Shown here: positions 34,797 through 47,104 of the stretch, piece by piece
How the letters are laid out: each line of letters opens with the position of its first letter
Numbering within the stretch: position 1 is the first letter of the stretch
Assembly (NCBI GenBank): GCA_951812925.1
Contig: OX638368.1
Location: forward strand, 115,095,309 to 115,159,308
Length of the DNA stretch: 64,000 nt
Direction of reading: 5' to 3'
From: Calliopum simillimum
Lineage: Eukaryota; Arthropoda; Insecta; Diptera; Lauxaniidae
Position numbers and translations under genes: made by a program
The notes under the pieces: model-generated
The model's database searches: none
Seen by the model: only the letters and a program-made list of their open reading frames with translations
Told to the model about the DNA's origin: nothing

Positions 34797-37700
34797 TCAA
34801 GTAGCCACTACTGCTTTAAAGACACAATGATTATTCTGCATTAATGCGGGCCAAAGAAAAGCTTTGATCAAATCTGAACGACGATCGGCTTGTGGATGAC
34901 GTTCATGTTTCTCAGGACGTAAAAAGCCTATATGAAAAATAATAAGATGGTTAATGTTAAAAAAGCCAAATTTAAATATCTTTTAAAGTGTGAACAAACC
35001 TAAATTAAAATCGCTATCCAAGTAATATGGTGACTTTTGATTAACCATTCTCCATGCTAAACGCACGCAACTGCTAATGTAGTGAGTTAACGGTGGACAA
35101 GTTTCGAGGCATGAATATTCATGTAATGTAGATAGTACCTTTAAAAGAAAAGTTTTTTTCCAGCATTTATAATAAACTTTATGTTTAGTTAATTATTTGC
35201 TACCAACAAGCATGGATCAGCTGACATTGTTGGTTTGAGCTTACAATGTGTTTATGTAAAATACCAACTCAACAAATCTATGCTAAGGGTTAAATATATA
35301 CGTAGTTGGCTTGAAAGTTCTTCTGGATGGTGTGTTTCGAAACCCGTAACGCCTTCCAATAAATTTTTCGTTTTCGCCTTGATTTTTGTAATTTCGGTTA
35401 TTTTTAACATAAGCACATTGAACAATAAGCTCAAGCCAATAATGTCATCTGATCCATGCTTGTTAGTAGCAAATAAGGTATATAAATTTCTGTTCCAAAA
35501 ACCAACTAAAACTTATGTTTCGTAGTTCATACCTGTGTTGACACTGCACGTTCTATTTCGCCCAGTGGGAATGTCTCAACAGTATCATGTAAATGCATGC
35601 GCACCGAACGATCCAAGGCCAAGGTAATTTCATTCACACTATCCAAAGGACAATTCAATGTACGTCTTACTTCCATAACTTTGCGCTCTCGCATGCCATG
35701 ACACGAACGGAATGAAAGCTGTTCGAATGAAAAAAAAAAAAACAAAATTTTAATTAAATTGCAAATTTGGGTGACGAATGCCTGAAGTCAATGGAAAGAA
35801 ATTTATTAACTAATTAATTGAAATGAATTATGTAGATTATTATGGTTTAGTTTTCATAAAACAACTACCTACAGCTGGTAATAACAACCTGCTAATAACA
35901 ACAATCAATCTATTGAACGCATTTCGCGAACACTACTCTCCATCATGAGGGGTATTAATGTCAAAACGAGATCCACTAGCACTCAATGAATATCGAAAGT
36001 TGCCTTTATGTAAATCGCGCATTTAACTCCGACGTAATTTCATGCCAAGCCGCCATTGGCATTGACAGCACTTTCTTCGATCTCTTGCAGCTTCTTCCAT
36101 AGATTGTTTTTTTATTTTTCATTTTTGTTGGGCGTTGATCATCGTCGTCTAGTCAAGCATTGCTATTTTTGTGTTGATTAACCTGAGGCAATCTAGATTT
36201 TGCAACATCAATTAATTGAGGTTTTTTTTTTTTTTCCTTTATAAATGCTTTACGGTATTGATCCCTCTTTTTCAAGTGGGCTGTTGTTTGACAATTTTGA
36301 TCGATTTGAAGTAAAAGCGAGAGTTGATTTAGTGGACTTGATTGGCGTTAAAATTGAAAGTATAATTTTCGTTGAAGAGGATCTATTTTTCAATACAAAT
36401 TATTCTTTGTGGTTGCACAGAAACTTGAAATACTTTTAATAAATGGTTTTAAATTATGTACTTTTTGTATGCTCTTACAGAAAGCATTCTTAAGTTTTTA
36501 TTTTTTATAAAAAAAATTTCTTGAACATAAATTTGAACCTGTGGAAATGAAATAGATGTTTAGATTGTTCCAATTATTGTTCCATATATCTTGGCTCAAA
36601 ATTCAAAACGGGTTTCTTGCCTTCTCATAGTTTTGCATATGGAACTCTTTATTTTAAAATCGGTACACGCCTCCAGTGTCCGTTAGTTAAATAGTTTTCT
36701 GCACAGTTTACAGGCTATGGCCAAATTTCCAAAAAAGGGTTTATAAAATGCCCCAAAAAGGTAATAAGAGGTAGTCATGGGAAATTCTTATTTGAGTAAA
36801 AAAACTTCTGGTTTATTGCGCAAAACTTTTTAATAATTGGCAAGAAGGAATTGATTTTGACAGACTTTTGGACACAATTCAATTTTACTCCAAAAAAAGG
36901 GTAGGACACCCCATAAAAAAAACGGATGCCAGATTAAAAATCAGCGACCCTAAATATTTCAAAAAAAAGTTATAGAGATCTCATTCATCTAGAAATTTGA
37001 ATTGTTATACATTGAAATATTGTGGTGAGGCCAAATTTTTTTTATACCCTACACCAGGATATGTTCACTTTGCCCTTCCGTTTTTAACGCAGAGGAGGAG
37101 GCGTGGAAGATATAGAAAAGTTTATATATTCTTGATCAGTGTCACCTCCTGAGTCGATATAGCCTTGTTCGTCTGGCTGGCTGGTTGGCGGGGTGTGCAT
37201 GGAAATACCAGTTTTGGGAAAACTGAGCTAAATAATTCAATTAAATTTGGTACGCTACGTGGGCTGCTAGATATATTTCTGGCCTAATAATGAAAAGGCG
37301 AATATTGATCATCAAAAATAGTTTTATTGTTATTCAAAGTATTTTCCAGCATGATTTATACACTTTTGCATGCGCTCAAACCAATTTTCGAAGCACTTTT
37401 CCCACTCCGATTGAGACACCTCCAAAACATGGTTTTTGAACGTTTCAACAGCATCTTCTGGCGACGAAAATCGTTGACCACGCATTTTTTTCATTATGTG
37501 CGGGAATAAAAAGAAGTCATTGGGTGCCAAGTCAGGGCTGTACCGCGGATGACTCATCAATTCGACGTTTTGACCGGTTAAAAAGGCGCTGGTTTGAGCC
37601 GATGTGTGAGAGCTCGCATTGTCATGGTGAACAATGATTCGTCTTCTCTTGTTCGTTTCTCGAATTTCTCCCAAGACTTCAGGCAAACAAATTATGGTGT

Positions 37701-40700
37701 ACCACTCAGAATTGACCGTCCTACGTTGCTCAAGCGGCAACAGTCGCCACATGACCAGCTTTGCCGAAGAAACAGGCGAACATTTGCTTCGAAGTGCTTC
37801 TTCTACGAACAACTTTCGTTGGATTTGGCTCGTCTTCGAAGACCTAGCACTTAGCAACACTTAGTGTTGCCTAGGCCAGAAATATATCTAGCAGCCTACG
37901 TACCTTCGTCGTCAAAATTAGCTCGTGGGACTGAAAATGAGCCCATACAAAAAACATATTCAAAATTCGTCTTTAGGAGTTTTTTTCACGACAATGCAAC
38001 CAAAATACACATAAATACTACGAATTATATGCGCAAGCTCTGAGAAAAAACTGGGCGAATTCGAACAAGAGGGTGTGGTACCTCCCATATAAGAAAAAGC
38101 TTCAAGACGCTCAGAAACTAAGAACTATAAATGTAAGCTCTGAGCGAAATTGGGCAAGAGGGCGTGCACCTCCCATATAAGCAAAATTTTTAAAATACTG
38201 CTGTATAGGGTATTTACTGTACTGTTTGGTCAGGCCAAAGGTAACACTCTTACTAGTTTTCTTTAAATTCCACTCTGTATTATATCTCTATCCTTTGTTC
38301 GTCTCTAAAATATTTTGACCTAAAAGGTAGGTAGGTGAAAAAACACTGTTTTAAGCTATTTTTGAGGTTATGTGCAGAACGCACAAAATTTGTCTGCTTT
38401 TTTTTATGAACTACATTATTAAGTACTATTCTCTATCTACAATATGAGCTACTGAATGATGATCTTTGATTTTTCTCTACAAAGTTATGACCATTTTAAA
38501 ATGAAAGAATCAACGTCACTGGCGTAAAGTATGTGTGGTCCTTTTACCCCTTCAGATCCCTTCACTTAAACGGTAATTACTCCAAAACGATTTGTGCTAG
38601 TGCATAATTCCTTATGATTTTCAAAAGTTAATAGTGATTACCAAGAAACATGTAAGTTACTCATAGTTTTCTAGATCAAAGTTACCGAAAAAAAGTTTTA
38701 GCCATTTACTTAAATTAAAACTTTATGTAAAAAACTCAGTTTTAAATGTTATAAAAAAATTACTGGAACACAAGTTGTTGTCTAAGGTCATATCTATTAT
38801 TATCCGCAATAAAATTTACATTTTTCAAAAAACGAATTTTGGCACCTTTGGCACCTTGGCACTTTATTATTACATATCTATTCTGGTACAATTTAATTGA
38901 AAGAAAGAATGCTTTCATTGCAATGAAAAAGTTTTTACTTCGCAAAATCTTCACTTTAAAATTCCCATGCGTGGCGAATAAATTCATATACGGACCAAAT
39001 GCGTTAACTCAAAAAATAAAAAATATAACTAAGCCGTACTCACCACAATAATCGAAAAAAGAATTTTCCCTTTCAAATTATGAACGTGCTTCAATTGCGG
39101 TAAACTGTCCAATGCCTCGAGAGTGTCTGCCCTATTTTCCATGTACAGCGTGCGATATTGAGATACCATTTCACTGAAAGAGAAAAGAGATTAAGCAAAA
39201 AAAAAATACAGACTGATGCTAAAGCTGAAGGTACAGATTAAAGTAATGAACAGGTTGCCAATGAAAATCTGGTGCAAAAGATAAAAAGAAAATACATTGC
39301 ACTGCACAAAAATAGAAATGAAGACAATGTCTGTGGTACCACAAAAAAAAAAATGAATCGCATGAAATGTAGGTAACAGTGTACCAAATTTTAAAGAGAA
39401 TAAAAAAAATCACGTGTTGTACTTTATAAGTAAGCAATAGAAAATATAGACTGTAAGCACAGTAAAAAAAAAACAAAAGACTTTGGACAAAGTAACCTAA
39501 TGAGTTTTCAGCAACAATTTTTGAACATCACATGTGTACCCTTATTACCTTATTTCTTCATTTGCCGAATCATCAGAATGATAACCATCACTGCAATTAC
39601 TGCCACTGGCTACACTGTTCGTTGGACCTTTTGAAACATTTTCCGGACCCATGATATGCAACACTGACTCACAACCGCGGGAAAAATTCATCAATAGTCC
39701 TGCTGCTGGGCGCTTCTCAATATTTGCCTGCGCATCCAGTCGTTTTACTTGGCCCACACACGTCAGTACCTCTTTATCATTCTCTACCCTTTGGCTTAGA
39801 TTCTCGACTAAACTGGCTAACTGCTTGAGCGCTGGCTTATCCAATATGGTCAAAAGTGTTTTGTTATCTATCAGGCGCTGTTGTATATCGCCATAGTTTA
39901 TGGCCAATAAACGCTGATGTGATGAATGTGCTGGATCCTGATTGACAGTTACCATGCTCAACTCTTCCAGCTTATGTATGGCCAATTTATAAGTTTCTAC
40001 ATGACGTTGTAGTTCAGTCTTCAAAGCAATATGCAATGATATTAATTGACCCGTAGAGTCTGTCGTTAGACCATGTATGCCCAGTCCTTGCACGGCATTA
40101 TCAAAAGATTTCCGACGTTCACGTATTGTTTGACGTAAGTTCGGTTCATATTGACCTAGAGCCTGTATAAGTTTGGCACAACGTTGACGTAGTCCATTTT
40201 CGTGTGGGTTGGCAAAAAGACGTACCAGCTGCCAGGCAACAGATTCAATTGGCACATCGGGTTTTGGCGCAGGATTAACTGTTATTAATCTGTTTAGGAA
40301 AAAAAAGTTAGATTAATTTTTCGTTTTTGTAATAATCATATTTAAAGCAGACGTTGAAATAAAAAGAATTTAAAAGTTTTTTTTTTGTAAGTCAAAAAAA
40401 AAAAAACTTTTATAAAAACTTTTATTTTAAAAGTAATTTTTTAAAGTTTTTAAAAACTTTCATCCTTAATAGCTTTTATGTAAAAGTTTCTCCAAAAAGT
40501 TTTTAAAAGCTTTTATCCCTAAAACTCCTTATACAGGGTGTATCGCATAAGGTTACGAAGCTTCTGGGAGGTGATAGAGCAGGCCTAGATTTACAAAAAA
40601 TTGCACCTGGGTGAAGTCTAAAATGTTAGGTGGAGTTATAGCGTTAAAACTGATTTTTGGACTTGTCTTACAAAAAAAAATTTCTTGGATCACCCTAACG

Positions 40701-42547
40701 TTTTAGAGAAAATATATTTATGGCAAAGTTTCAGCTAATTGTGATTGGGGTGGGTCTAAAATGTGCCCTTGAGGAGTTATAGGGTTAAAACTGATTTTCT
40801 GGCTTGTTTTACAAAAAAAAATATTCTTCCTAACCTTTTAGAGAAAATATATTTATGGCAAAGTTTTGGCTAATTTTATGAGCTTTCAGTTAATGTATAT
40901 GGCTTATAGGGTTCATAAAGATTTTGCAAAGTTCTGGACCTTTAAAGTTGATATTTTAATTTTTTTTTTTTTTTCTATTTTTTCCTATTTTTGACTTTAT
41001 CGGCCAATTTAGTATGAAAAAGGTCCTATTAACATATCCTTTTATCATTTTTTTTTTTTTTTTTTTGAAATTCTCGTTAAATTTTCTTTAATTAAGTGAT
41101 ACACTTGTCTTAAAAATTTGATAGTTTGAGGTAAGAAAAAAATACTTTTCAAGAACAGCGGGCACATCATGAATACTTATGTAGCGTATGCGAGTAACCC
41201 GTGTGTTACATAGAAAAGTATTTTTTTCCGACCTCAAATTAAAAAATTGGTATAACGAATGCACTACCGAATGGTAGGAAATTTAACGAGAAATTGAAAA
41301 AAAATTGTAAAAGTATATGTTAATAGGACCTTTTTTATACTAAAATTGCCGCCAAAGTCAAGGAAAAAAATTTAAAATATTAATTTTAAAGGTCCAGTAC
41401 TTTGCAAAATCTTTTTGAACCCTATAAGCCATAAGCACTATTTAAAAGCTCATAAAATTAGCTCAAACTTGGCCATAAATATATTTTCTCTAAAACATTA
41501 GGGTGATCCAAGAAATTTATTTTTTTTTTTTTGTAAAACAAGCCAGAAAATTAGTTTTAACCCTTTAACTCCTCAGGGATACATTTTAGACCCACCCCTC
41601 AAGTGCAATTTTTGGTTAGTCTAGGCCTCCTCTATCACCTCTCAGAAGCTTTGTTATAAAAATGTGACCGTTTTAGGCCCTTTTTTGTAAAAAAAAAAAA
41701 TTTATATCAATCGATGGCAAAGGTCGAAAATATATTTTGGGCATGACTAGAAGTATCTCCGACCGCTCTAAGAGACCTTTTTTGGGCCAATTTTTAAAAA
41801 AACTTTTTGAAAAATTTCTATATAAAAATTTTTGGGATAAAAGTTTTTTGTAAAAGCTCTTCCAAAAAACTTTCTAAAAAGTTTTTACATAAAAGTTTTC
41901 CAAAAAACTTTTTTTAAATACTTTTTGTATGCAATAAGAGTATAAAAAAATCTTTTCAAGTAAAGTTTTTATAAACTTTTTGAATAAAAGTATAAAAATT
42001 ACAAGTTCCGATTTAAACAGCTTCACTGAAAAAACACATACCTTGTAAAAAATGACTCCAACAAGTATGCGCTATGTGGCAAATGCTCTAGCAGCAAATC
42101 GATTGGCAGCTCGGCTATGACTGAACGCAATACAGAGGGTCCCAAACGTCCCACAACACCAGCAGCTTCACGATATTGCCTACCCTCAGAGAGTAACATT
42201 AGACGGCGCAATACTTGTCGTGGACTTGTGAGAAACTCACGGCCATCACGTGATGGGCCGCGTATTCGCTCACGACTATCAGCCATGGATTCGTAGATAG
42301 AGTCCTTGTGATTTTTTAGCAGTATATGTTTCCTGTTTTTGTACGAGTTTAGGATGTTGAAAATGAATCAATTAAAGGTAGAATTCTAATGTAAATGATA
42401 ATGAATTAGAAGAAAGCGTATATCATGTACGTATTAATAAGATTATGCACAAATGATATGACAACTGCAAGTGCTTACAGCATTTTATAATTACGGTCAT
42501 TAAAATTAAGTCGACCGCCACAGGAACTCAGCTGGCAGCTATGTAGA
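34797..42547 (-). CDS. Mieap (SPATA18)-like protein, 7 exons, 5' end unresolved
   Basis: Minus-strand exons: 42547-42479, 42332-42042, 40289-39549, 39173-39044, 35718-35533, 35138-35000 and 34927-34797. All are GT-AG and phase-consistent, coding for at least 562 aa. The C-terminus (PPLTHYISSCVRLAWRMVNQ ... FLWPALMQNNHCVFKAVVAT) resembles the C-terminal domain of mitochondria-eating protein, which in mammals acts in mitochondrial quality control. The large exon at 40289-39549 is helical and probably coiled coil. An apparent start MADSRERIRGPSRD lies at 42286, but the frame stays open upstream through the splice into exon 42547-42479, which begins in phase 2. Either Met in that exon (NYKMLKHILL) or an unseen upstream exon supplies the true start. 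Homology is by eye and moderate. Confidence 0.75.
35760..37039. other. Intron sequence of the Mieap-like gene
   Basis: Part of a 3.3 kb intron. Mostly unique-looking AT-rich sequence. A 64-codon plus-strand open frame at 36245-36439 has no recognisable similarity and is not called a gene. Confidence 0.35.
37040..38260 (+). repeat. Dispersed repeat (TATACCCTACAC family), copy 2
   Basis: Starts TATACCCTACACCAGGATAT and ends near GGTCAGGCCAAAGGTAACAC. Same family as 2035-2475 and 62705-63625. Interrupted by the mariner copy at 37258-37900. Confidence 0.7.
37258..37900 (-). mobile_element. Internally deleted mariner element (643 bp)
   Basis: Inverted termini CGTGGGCTGCTAGATATATT and its complement AATATATCTAGCAGCCTACG, each flanked by TA. 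The inside is the C-terminal half of a mariner transposase on the minus strand (37860-37330). It includes TVNSEWYTIICLPEV, IIVHHDNASSHT (one catalytic Asp) and YSPDLAPNDFFLFP (the final Asp of DD34D). The N-terminal DNA-binding half is missing, so the copy is nonautonomous. Confidence 0.85.
38261..39043. other. Intron sequence, no gene seen
   Basis: Remainder of the Mieap-like gene intron up to the donor at 39044. AT-rich; ORFs at 38760-39051 on both strands look spurious. Confidence 0.35.
40536..41660. mobile_element. 1.1 kb snap-back element, copy 2
   Basis: Left end GGGTGTATCGCATAAGGTTA, the same terminus as the right end of the copy at 26246-27255. The arms pair over most of their length, and part of the left arm (ACTGATTTT..GGCTTGT) is duplicated. 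It sits inside a second inverted repeat built of AAAAGTTTTT blocks (40375-40530 and 41780-42000). All are in one intron of the Mieap-like gene. Confidence 0.75.
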
Positions 42548-43369
42548 CTGAAAAGAAAAGATATAAAACATTAGATAAGGAAATTTTTAAATAGTTGGTG
42601 GTTTTAATAAGGTTCACATAAGTCGAATTTTTGCTAGAAAATGATATGAAGTCAAAATTAATTCAGTTAAGACGCTTATTTGGCTTAAGTGGCCCCTTAA
42701 GTGTAATTTTAACATTCAAATTAAATATGTTCACATGTCTTAACCTCATGAAATGCTTCATTCATGCATTAATATGTTCGCGTAAGTAGAAGTAGAAGTA
42801 CATATCATTGATCTAAATACTTCTAAACAATTCCCGCTTTCACTTGACTTTAAAATAATAAATGATAATTTATCGCAAACGCACATGTTGAAAAGTAGTA
42901 ATAAACAGCAAGCCCTTAACATAAACAATAGGTAACAATAACAAATTTTGTGAAAAAAAAAAAATATTTAATTCATAAAAATCATAAATATATGAAAATT
43001 AACAAGTTGGCACTTGCAAACATCATGCTGCTAAAACAACACTTTCTGCAGTACTCATGTTACTTAGATTTGGCCGATGTATTCGGTATGTAAGAATCGT
43101 GGGAGTTTCTGGATGGAAATTGTGTGCTGTCATTGTTGGTGTTATAATGAAACTTCATTAATTTCCTCTATAGCATGCTTTGAAGACCAGAAATGAATGT
43201 GAGTAAAAATTCCTCTGGCAAAAAAAAAAAAGTTTTAAAAATTAAACGTAAACAAAGGTGTTAACTGCATAAAATTATGAGTTTTTACGGTGAAATGAGG
43301 AAATCAATTTCAGCTGCAGAAAAAAAATAAACATAATAAAAAACAGTATTTTACACATGCGTAACTTAA
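42548..43369. other. Region upstream of the last mapped Mieap-like exon
   Basis: No phase-compatible upstream exon was found here. A minus-strand frame beginning MTAHNFHPETPTIL near 43125 is open for 37 codons but has no donor in the required phase. Confidence 0.3.
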
Positions 43370-44340
43370 ATGGGCCCAAAACGGTCACTTAGAGGGCCCA
43401 AAGACATCTCTGGCCATGTCCCAAACGTACTTTCGAGAATCGATTGGTAAAATACAATCTTTTATAAAAGTGGGCCCAGAACGGTCACTTAGAGGGCCTA
43501 GGGACGTTTCTGGCCATGTCCCAAATATACTTTCGAGCTTTCCCAATCGATTAGTCATGCCCAAAAAAATATATTTTCGACCTTTTCCCATCGATTGGTG
43601 GAAGAACAATTTTTTACAAAAATGGGCCCAAAACTGTCACTTAGAGGATCCAGAGGCACTTCTAATCATATCCAAAATATAATTTCGACTTTTCACATCT
43701 ATTGATGCAACAAAATTTGTTTACGGAAATGGGCCCAAAACGGTCACTTAGAGGGCCCGGATACACCTCTGATTATGTCCAAAACATGTTTTCGACCATT
43801 TTTAAAAAAAAAAAATTTTTACAGAACTGGGACCAAACTGTTACTTAGAGGTCTCGGAGACACTTCTGATCAAGTCCAAAATATATTTTCGACCTTTCCC
43901 CATCGATTGGTGGGAAAAATTTTTTTTTACAAAAATGAGACCAAAACTGTCACTTAGAGGGCCAAAAAAATAAGTTTTTAACCTTTCCCCAGTTATGTAG
44001 AGAGCCCAGAGACTTTTCACATCTATTGGTGCAATAAAATTTGTTTACAAAAATGTGCTCAAAACGGTCGCTTAGAGCAAGGGTATCAGCGTGAAACAAA
44101 AGTAAGCCAATTTTGGCTAGCCTACAACAAACACAATATTTCAATATTTTGCAAATTTTGCTCAACTATAGTACAACACCCATGCAAATAATTTTTTTTT
44201 TTTTTTTTTCAGAAATGGGAATAAAACGATCACTTAGAGAGCCTGGAGACTGGTGATGTCCAAAATATAGTTTCGACCTTTCCCAATCGATTGGTGCAGA
44301 CAATTTTTTTTTTACAAAAATAGCCTAAAACGATCACAAA
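43370..44340 (+). repeat. Degenerate tandem array, 8 units of about 95-165 bp
   Basis: Each unit carries GGGCCCAAAACGGTCACTTA followed by GAGGGCC, and most carry TTTCGACCTTTCCCATCGAT. Eight recognisable copies lie near 43372, 43470, 43624, 43731, 43829, 43937, 44054 and 44217. A more decayed relative occurs at 48690-49090. Confidence 0.75.
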
Positions 44341-44451
44341 AAATTTATTTATGATCGAAGATTTTTCCTAAGATTTTCACGTTCACGTGCGAATTGGAAT
44401 TCCTTTGATCTTACTCATACTACGTGGGGCAAAATTAATGGCATACGCATT

Positions 44452-44560
44452 GGGGGTTATCGTGAATAATTATTCCCGGGGAATTTTTCTCAGACTGCCG
44501 TGCATTCTCTGTAGCAGTTTGAGTAAAATTCCTCGGAAGTATTGATTTACGATAACCCCC
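44452..44560. mobile_element. 109 bp hairpin MITE, copy 2
   Basis: Same element as 24830-24936: GGGGGTTATCGTGAATAATT with complementary right end and central TGCCGTGCATTCTCT. Flanked by ATT on both sides (44449-44451, 44561-44563). Confidence 0.8.
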
Positions 44561-44594
44561 ATTTTGTGCTAAAATAATCGGTTATTTGATCCAT

Positions 44595-47100
44595 ATAATT
44601 TTTTAACTAAATACCACTAAAAGGCACTTCAGACTATCTGTTAAGTCATATGAGTTTTCTTATGTTTTTCTATTTGATTTTTTCTCTGACTGTAAAATTT
44701 TTAATGTTTTCAATTTATTTTGTTCAAATAGTTTTAATTTTTTATTTTTCAAACAACAATTAAGAATTTGAAAACTCCAATGACTTCTCTTTTCAAATAG
44801 ACTCAAATCTAATGCCAAAATAACTCATATGAGTTTTCTTCTGATAAATCATTTGTGTAATAAATTTACATTCACACTATCAGAGTTGCCATATATGACA
44901 ACTCATAAGAGTTTCTATATGATTTCTCAGATAATCTGAAGCGGCTTTAATTCTATATTATCAGACAAAATTTTTGTGAAAACGAAGTCCAATTTTATTC
45001 ATTTCTAATGAAATGTGAGCGAATTCATATTATGACATTACTTTTGCACCTCTAATGGACTTAAGTATTTAAGTTTCAAAAAAACTTTGTCAAGTTTTAT
45101 ACTATCTTGGATTGTAAAGGATCAAAATTTTCAATACATTACAATAGTACACCATTAGACACATAATTTAATTGTCTTTCAAACAAATCAGTTGAAATGA
45201 AGTCATAGCCAGAAAAACAATGCACGAGCGAAAAATTTGTTTTTAGCTTTTTTAGTTCAGCACACTCCAAGTAATTGAAATAAATTTGTATCATTTGAAT
45301 CTAAATTTTTGCTGTAAAACAGTGATTATGCGTAAGGTAATGTCAAAATACTTATGACACCGAACATTTTTACATTTGGCTCATAAATTTTTTATTTATT
45401 TATTTTATTTTTATTTATTTAAAAATTTATGTTATATACAAATTAAATCATTTATGGAACTTACGTATTATGCTGCTTTTCTTGATATGTAAATACCATG
45501 TATCGTGTAAGAATCCAAAATATTTTGAATTTTTTTTGTCAAAATAGTTGTGCCTATGACTGAAATTTAGTCACTGATCCGAAATAAAGAATTATTCTCT
45601 CTCTTCTTATTCCGAAAAAAAAAGAAAACAATTTTTTCGTATTTGTTTTGTACTCTTCCTTCTTTTCATTTTTAGTAAACTCTTCAACAAAAGATGACTT
45701 TCTAGAAAGAGCTATATTTGATTTGGCAAAAAAGTGGAAAATGATTTTATGGCACCTTAAGAACGCTTTTCGTAGACCAGGTTACATATATTGAAATTTC
45801 TGAACTCTGTTAAAAAATGAGGATATTCTTCTGTTTTCTTTTTTTTTTTTGTAATAATTTTCAAAACCAAATGTCCATTTTTGTGTGAAAATATCGTGCA
45901 AATTATTGGAGATTAGGTTCTTTTATACTATAATCAATTCATTTTAATCCCAATTTCTTAACTTAATGCAATTATTGAGATTATAAACAAAGCGTAACAA
46001 AAATATTCCCATGCATTTATCGCCCACCTGTTGACCGACTATTTTAATCAGCATTCAGATTTGGTAAAAAAAACAACTTGTGCAGTTCTCACATTAATTC
46101 GGTAAACATGCCAATCCCAAAAAAAAAGAAACGTTAACAAGCAACTTGCCAACAGATCTTGTATTTAATAAAGCGTTGTTGCAGCTACAAGTAAAAATCA
46201 TAATAAATATTTAAATAACTGTTTTTTTGAATAAAAAAAACAGACTAAATTAAAACAAAAAATTATTTTAACGAGAACAATTATTATTTAAGCGCATTTT
46301 CACATAAAATCTTCTCATGCTTCATACATAACTTAATGTTCGGCTTCAAAAAGTTTTCCATTGCCAGTTACAACATTGCTAGTTCGGTTCTTAGCAACAC
46401 TTTATTGTTTTGGTTTCGATGGTGTTTCCTGTTGTTAAGTCTAGTCTAAAGTTGTTTATTTTATTTTTTGGCTTAATATTCACTTGGGTGGGTCATTTTA
46501 TAGTGTACTTTGGAGTTATGGTTTTTCTTGTGCTCAGCTGCTTGTAACAACTCATAATTGAACAAGTTATTTACTGAGTTTTTGTTCTTTAGTTTTAGAA
46601 TATTTTTTTTATTTTTTTTTGCTCTGTAAATATTTTTGCTTGTTATTTTTTATAGGGTTCAACGATAGCGGCTATTTAAAGCATAAGTTTTGATCTTTTA
46701 AAATGCTTTAGAATTTATCAATTGCATTAACTGAGTTTTATTTCAGTTTAATACTTCAAATTGTCTAATAAATTTAAAGAACCTTTAATGACTACAGACA
46801 TTTATTTATTTTGTAACTGTATAATATATGCTAAAACGGTTTTTAGAGACAATTAGATGATTAAATCTAGCAGAGACAGTTTAAGTACTTTTTTTGTTAT
46901 TTGATACAAAATAGAAAAGCTCATTTATCATCGCTGGTACAATTGTGAGGACGCAAATCGGACCCCTCATATGCCGTCCACACCCTGAATTTTTAGTATT
47001 TAATTAAGTATTAATGTAATTAAAATAACCCACTATTTAAAAAATAAAACCTTACTAGAATTAATTTAAAACTAAGGATTTTTTAGTAAATAGATAGTTT
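44595..47100. other. Long AT-rich region; foldback at 44600-44940
   Basis: 44600-44940 is an imperfect inverted repeat (CACTTCAGACTATCTG / CAGATAATCTGAAG; CATATGAGTTTTCTTAT). The rest is mostly unique-looking. A 64 bp minus-strand exon-like segment (46984-46921) with a TTCAG acceptor is noted but weak. Confidence 0.35.
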
Positions 47101-47104
47101 CAGG

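Noticed and set aside
36245..36439. 64-codon plus-strand ORF (MLYGIDPSFSSGLLFDNFD)
   Set aside because: Looks somewhat protein-like but matches nothing I know and lies antisense in an intron; too weak to annotate.
43040..43130. Minus-strand frame MTAHNFHPETPTILTYRI as the first exon of the Mieap-like gene
   Set aside because: None of its GT donors ends in the phase 2 needed to join exon 42547-42479.
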